From Rhodobiaceae bacterium (GTDB taxonomy: Bacteria; Pseudomonadota; Alphaproteobacteria; Rhizobiales; Tepidamorphaceae): a stretch of 64,000 bases of DNA. Positions 62,166 to 64,000 of the stretch are shown one piece after another. The notes below the pieces were generated by a model. It ran no database searches, was not told the origin of the DNA, and saw only the letters and a list, made by a program, of their open reading frames with translations. The position numbers and the translations under genes are program-made. Location: the NCBI GenBank assembly GCA_020637895.1, contig JACKJP010000004.1, positions 186,001-250,000 on the forward strand, read 5' to 3'. Every line of letters starts with the position of its first letter. Position 1 is the first letter of the stretch.

Positions 62166-63248
62166 ATGCGCAACGAGACACCGCCAGCTCCGACACTTGA
62201 GCCCGATGCGATCGAGGTGGTCGTTCCCAATTTCAACCGCCGTTTCTCGGGCGTGACGACCACCGTTCGCACGCTGCTGCCGGTCCAGAAGGATATGGTC
62301 GGCATCGCGGCCGTCGGCGACCATCTTCCGCAAGGCGTGGCGACCATGTCCAAATGGCGGCTCTTCACGCTGCGCCGCGCGCCCGGAAAGCGCCCGTTCC
62401 GCATCTTTCATGCACGCCGGAATGTCGAGATGGTCTGGGGCGTCGTGCTCCGCGATCTGTGCAGGCTGCCCTACCGACTGGTGTTCACCTCTGCTGCCCA
62501 GCGGCATCATAAGCGTTTCACGCGCTGGCTGATCGCTCGCATGGACGCGGTCATCGCCACCAGCCCGCAGGCGGCGTCCTACCTGCGCCGGCCGGCCAAG
62601 GTCATCATGCACGGTATCGACACCGGGCGTTTCGCCCCGTCCCGCGACAGGGCTGCGGCCTGGGCGGCAACCGGCCTTCCCGGCAAGCGCGGCATCGGCG
62701 TGTTCGGCCGCGTCCGCCACCAGAAAGGCACCGACCTCTTCGTCGAGGCCATGCTTCGCCTGCTGCCCGATCGGCCAGACGTCACGGCCATCGTCATCGG
62801 CCTGACGACGCCGCAGGAACAAGCATTTACCGACGCGTTGAAATCGCGGATCGCCGACGCCGGCCTGTCGGAGCGAATTCTCATCCTCGGCGAACAGCCG
62901 GCAGAATCGCTTCCCGGCTGGTTTCGCGCAATTTCGGTCTACGTCGCACCGATGCGCTGGGAAGGCTTCGGCCTGACGCCGCTGGAAGCGATGGCGTCGC
63001 AAACGCCTGTCGTGGCGACACGTTGCGGCGCCGCGCCCGCTCTCGTCATCGACGGTCAGACGGGTGCGCTTGTCGATGTCGAGGATATCGACGCCATCAC
63101 CGATGCGATTGCCCGCCTGATCGACGACCCGGCGCTTTGCGAAAAGATGGGGATCGCGGGCCGCGAGCATGTCGAGAACTATTTTGCCGTCTCGCGGGAG
63201 GCACGCGAAATTCTCGATGTCTACGAGACTTTATGGAAGGCAGGCTGA
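62166..63248 (+). CDS. lpsB: LPS core glycosyltransferase, LpsB/LpcC type (GT4)
   Basis: 360 residues, GT-B fold. The opening IEVVVPNFNRRFSGVTTTV and HARRNVEMVWGVVLRD match rhizobial LpsB/LpcC mannosyltransferases as I recall them. The C-terminal half has IGVFGRVRHQKGTDLF (nucleotide-sugar Arg-Lys) and APMRWEGFGLTPLEAMASQTPVV (E-x7-E motif), typical of GT4 retaining enzymes. It should add a sugar (mannose in the model species) to the inner core of LPS at the cytoplasmic face of the inner membrane. Confidence 0.9.
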   Translation: MRNETPPAPTLEPDAIEVVVPNFNRRFSGVTTTVRTLLPVQKDMVGIAAVGDHLPQGVATMSKWRLFTLRRAPGKRPFRIFHARRNVEMVWGVVLRDLCRLPYRLVFTSAAQRHHKRFTRWLIARMDAVIATSPQAASYLRRPAKVIMHGIDTGRFAPSRDRAAAWAATGLPGKRGIGVFGRVRHQKGTDLFVEAMLRLLPDRPDVTAIVIGLTTPQEQAFTDALKSRIADAGLSERILILGEQPAESLPGWFRAISVYVAPMRWEGFGLTPLEAMASQTPVVATRCGAAPALVIDGQTGALVDVEDIDAITDAIARLIDDPALCEKMGIAGREHVENYFAVSREAREILDVYETLWKAG

Positions 63249-63318
63249 ACGCTTCCGACCCGCGATGAAATGGTCTAGGGTTCTGTCCATCACCATGCCG
63301 ATCGAGGGAATGAACGCA

Positions 63319-63753
63319 ATGCTTGCACGACTGCTGGTTCTCATACTGTTTCTCGTGCCCGCCGCGTCCGCCGAGGCCGGTTTCTTCTTCTACGGCTCAC
63401 CTTATCGGGATGGCCCCTGGCAGGGTCCGGCCTGCGACGCCCCGCAGGTGCTTTCGGCCATCGAGCGCCGCTTTGCTCGCGTCGAGACGACCTATTGGGA
63501 CGGCGCCCGCATCGTCGGCATCGACTACGTCCGGGAAGACGCGACGCGCGACTGGCAACCGACCGTCATCGCCCGGCGTTACTGCTCGGCGCGTGCGACA
63601 CTGTCCGACGGCAACGTTCATGAACTCGTCTACTGGCTGCGCAGCGACCAGGGCTTTGCCGGCGTCGGCTGGGGCGTGCAGTACTGCCTCGTCGGCCGCG
63701 ACCGCTTCATGACCTACGCGCCTGCCTGTGCCGTCCTGCGGCCGAAATACTAG
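63319..63753 (+). CDS. Small secreted protein, unknown
   Basis: 144 residues. Signal peptide LARLLVLILFLVPAASAEAG, then GPACDAPQVLSAIERRFARVETTYWDGARI and ARRYCSARATLSDGNVHELVYWLRSDQGFAGVGWGVQYCLVGRDRF, ending in ACAVLRPKY. Four Cys are spaced as if for two disulfides. GAGGGA lies 9 bases before the ATG at 63319; ATGs at 63295 and 63310 are also in frame. The protein occurs widely in Rhizobiales without a named domain. It is followed 6 bases later by the RNase T2 gene and may be co-transcribed with it. Confidence 0.7.
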   Translation: MLARLLVLILFLVPAASAEAGFFFYGSPYRDGPWQGPACDAPQVLSAIERRFARVETTYWDGARIVGIDYVREDATRDWQPTVIARRYCSARATLSDGNVHELVYWLRSDQGFAGVGWGVQYCLVGRDRFMTYAPACAVLRPKY

Positions 63754-63759
63754 GCACCA

Positions 63760-64000
63760 ATGGCAACGACCATCTGGCGCCGGCCAGCCATCGGCCTGTG
63801 GCTGCTTGCCCTGCTGCTGACCGCCCCGGCGGCCGCACGAAACATCAATGTTGCGGGCGATTTCGATTTCTACGTTCTGTCGCTTTCGTGGTCGCCATCC
63901 TATTGCGAAGCGGAAGGCTCGCGCGCCGATCGATCGCAGTGCTCGGCCGGCCGGCCATATGCCTTCGTCGTGCACGGCCTGTGGCCGCAATATGAGCGAG
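63760..64000 (+). CDS. Ribonuclease T2 family protein (N-terminal part)
   Basis: 80 codons are visible before the window ends. A signal peptide (LWLLALLLTAPAAA) is followed by DFDFYVLSLSWSPSYCEAEGS and AFVVHGLWPQYERG. HGLWPQ is the first catalytic motif (CAS I) of T2 RNases with its active His at residue 72. Cys49 and Cys61 should be disulfide-bonded. A periplasmic or secreted RNase is expected. The second catalytic motif lies beyond the window. Confidence 0.9.
   Translation, partial: MATTIWRRPAIGLWLLALLLTAPAAARNINVAGDFDFYVLSLSWSPSYCEAEGSRADRSQCSAGRPYAFVVHGLWPQYER

Overview
The window reads as chromosomal DNA of an alphaproteobacterium of the order Hyphomicrobiales (Rhizobiales). The evidence is the high GC content, the carA ... 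greA ... carB neighbourhood, the yqeY-dnaG-rpoD block, the lrp / trxB / lsrB(vtlR) order followed by an AbcR-type small RNA, two BA14K-family proteins, an Omp25/31-like porin, an LpsB/LpcC-type LPS core glycosyltransferase, and short palindromic intergenic repeats. The family cannot be fixed from the sequence alone. The DnaG zinc-finger variant resembles lineages outside Rhizobiaceae and Brucellaceae, which is a judgement from memory.

Layout. 0-2 kb: start of a TRAP transporter operon (minus strand), a gene-poor stretch and a tRNA-Ile(CAT). 2-10 kb: envelope and secreted proteins (SIMPL-domain, TadG-like vWA protein, two OmpA-type proteins, a TPR protein) and small genes. 9.9-14.1 kb: marR-emrA-emrB-yjbQ efflux operon with a second, paralogous marR beside it; both regulator genes have AT-rich palindromes just upstream. 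14.2-19 kb: rpoD, dnaG, yqeY. 19.2-29.5 kb: carA, an acyl-CoA synthetase, a receiver-only protein, a zinc peptidase, carB, a DUF992 protein, greA and a GST-like protein. 29.5-36 kb: Lrp/AsnC regulator, trxB, lsrB/vtlR, the AbcR-like sRNA, an EF-G-like GTPase and an aspartate-type aminotransferase.

36.1-46.9 kb is the least conventional part. It holds two sulfotransferase-like genes, two unknown small genes, a glycosyltransferase, an LpxD-like acyltransferase broken by a one-base frameshift, a dedicated acyl carrier protein with a NodE-like ketoacyl synthase, a DUF486 membrane protein, an unrecognised coiled-coil protein, and an MBOAT plus SGNH pair. I infer a surface-glycolipid or polysaccharide modification region (chain building on a private ACP, acyl transfer, sulfation, O-acetylation). 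It is the best candidate here for an undescribed pathway.

46.9-64 kb: a lytic transglycosylase, an AT-rich island beside an orphan small gene, SH3 and DUF2059 proteins, a PAP2 phosphatase, an Omp25-like porin, uvrB with a long N-terminal extension, a tandem pair of periplasmic paralogues, palindromic repeats, two cold-shock protein genes with structured or long leaders, two BA14K proteins, a tandem pair of DUF922 proteins each with HExxH, an MBL-fold hydrolase, an LpsB-like glycosyltransferase and the start of an RNase T2 gene. I see no CRISPR array, insertion sequence, rRNA gene or prophage.
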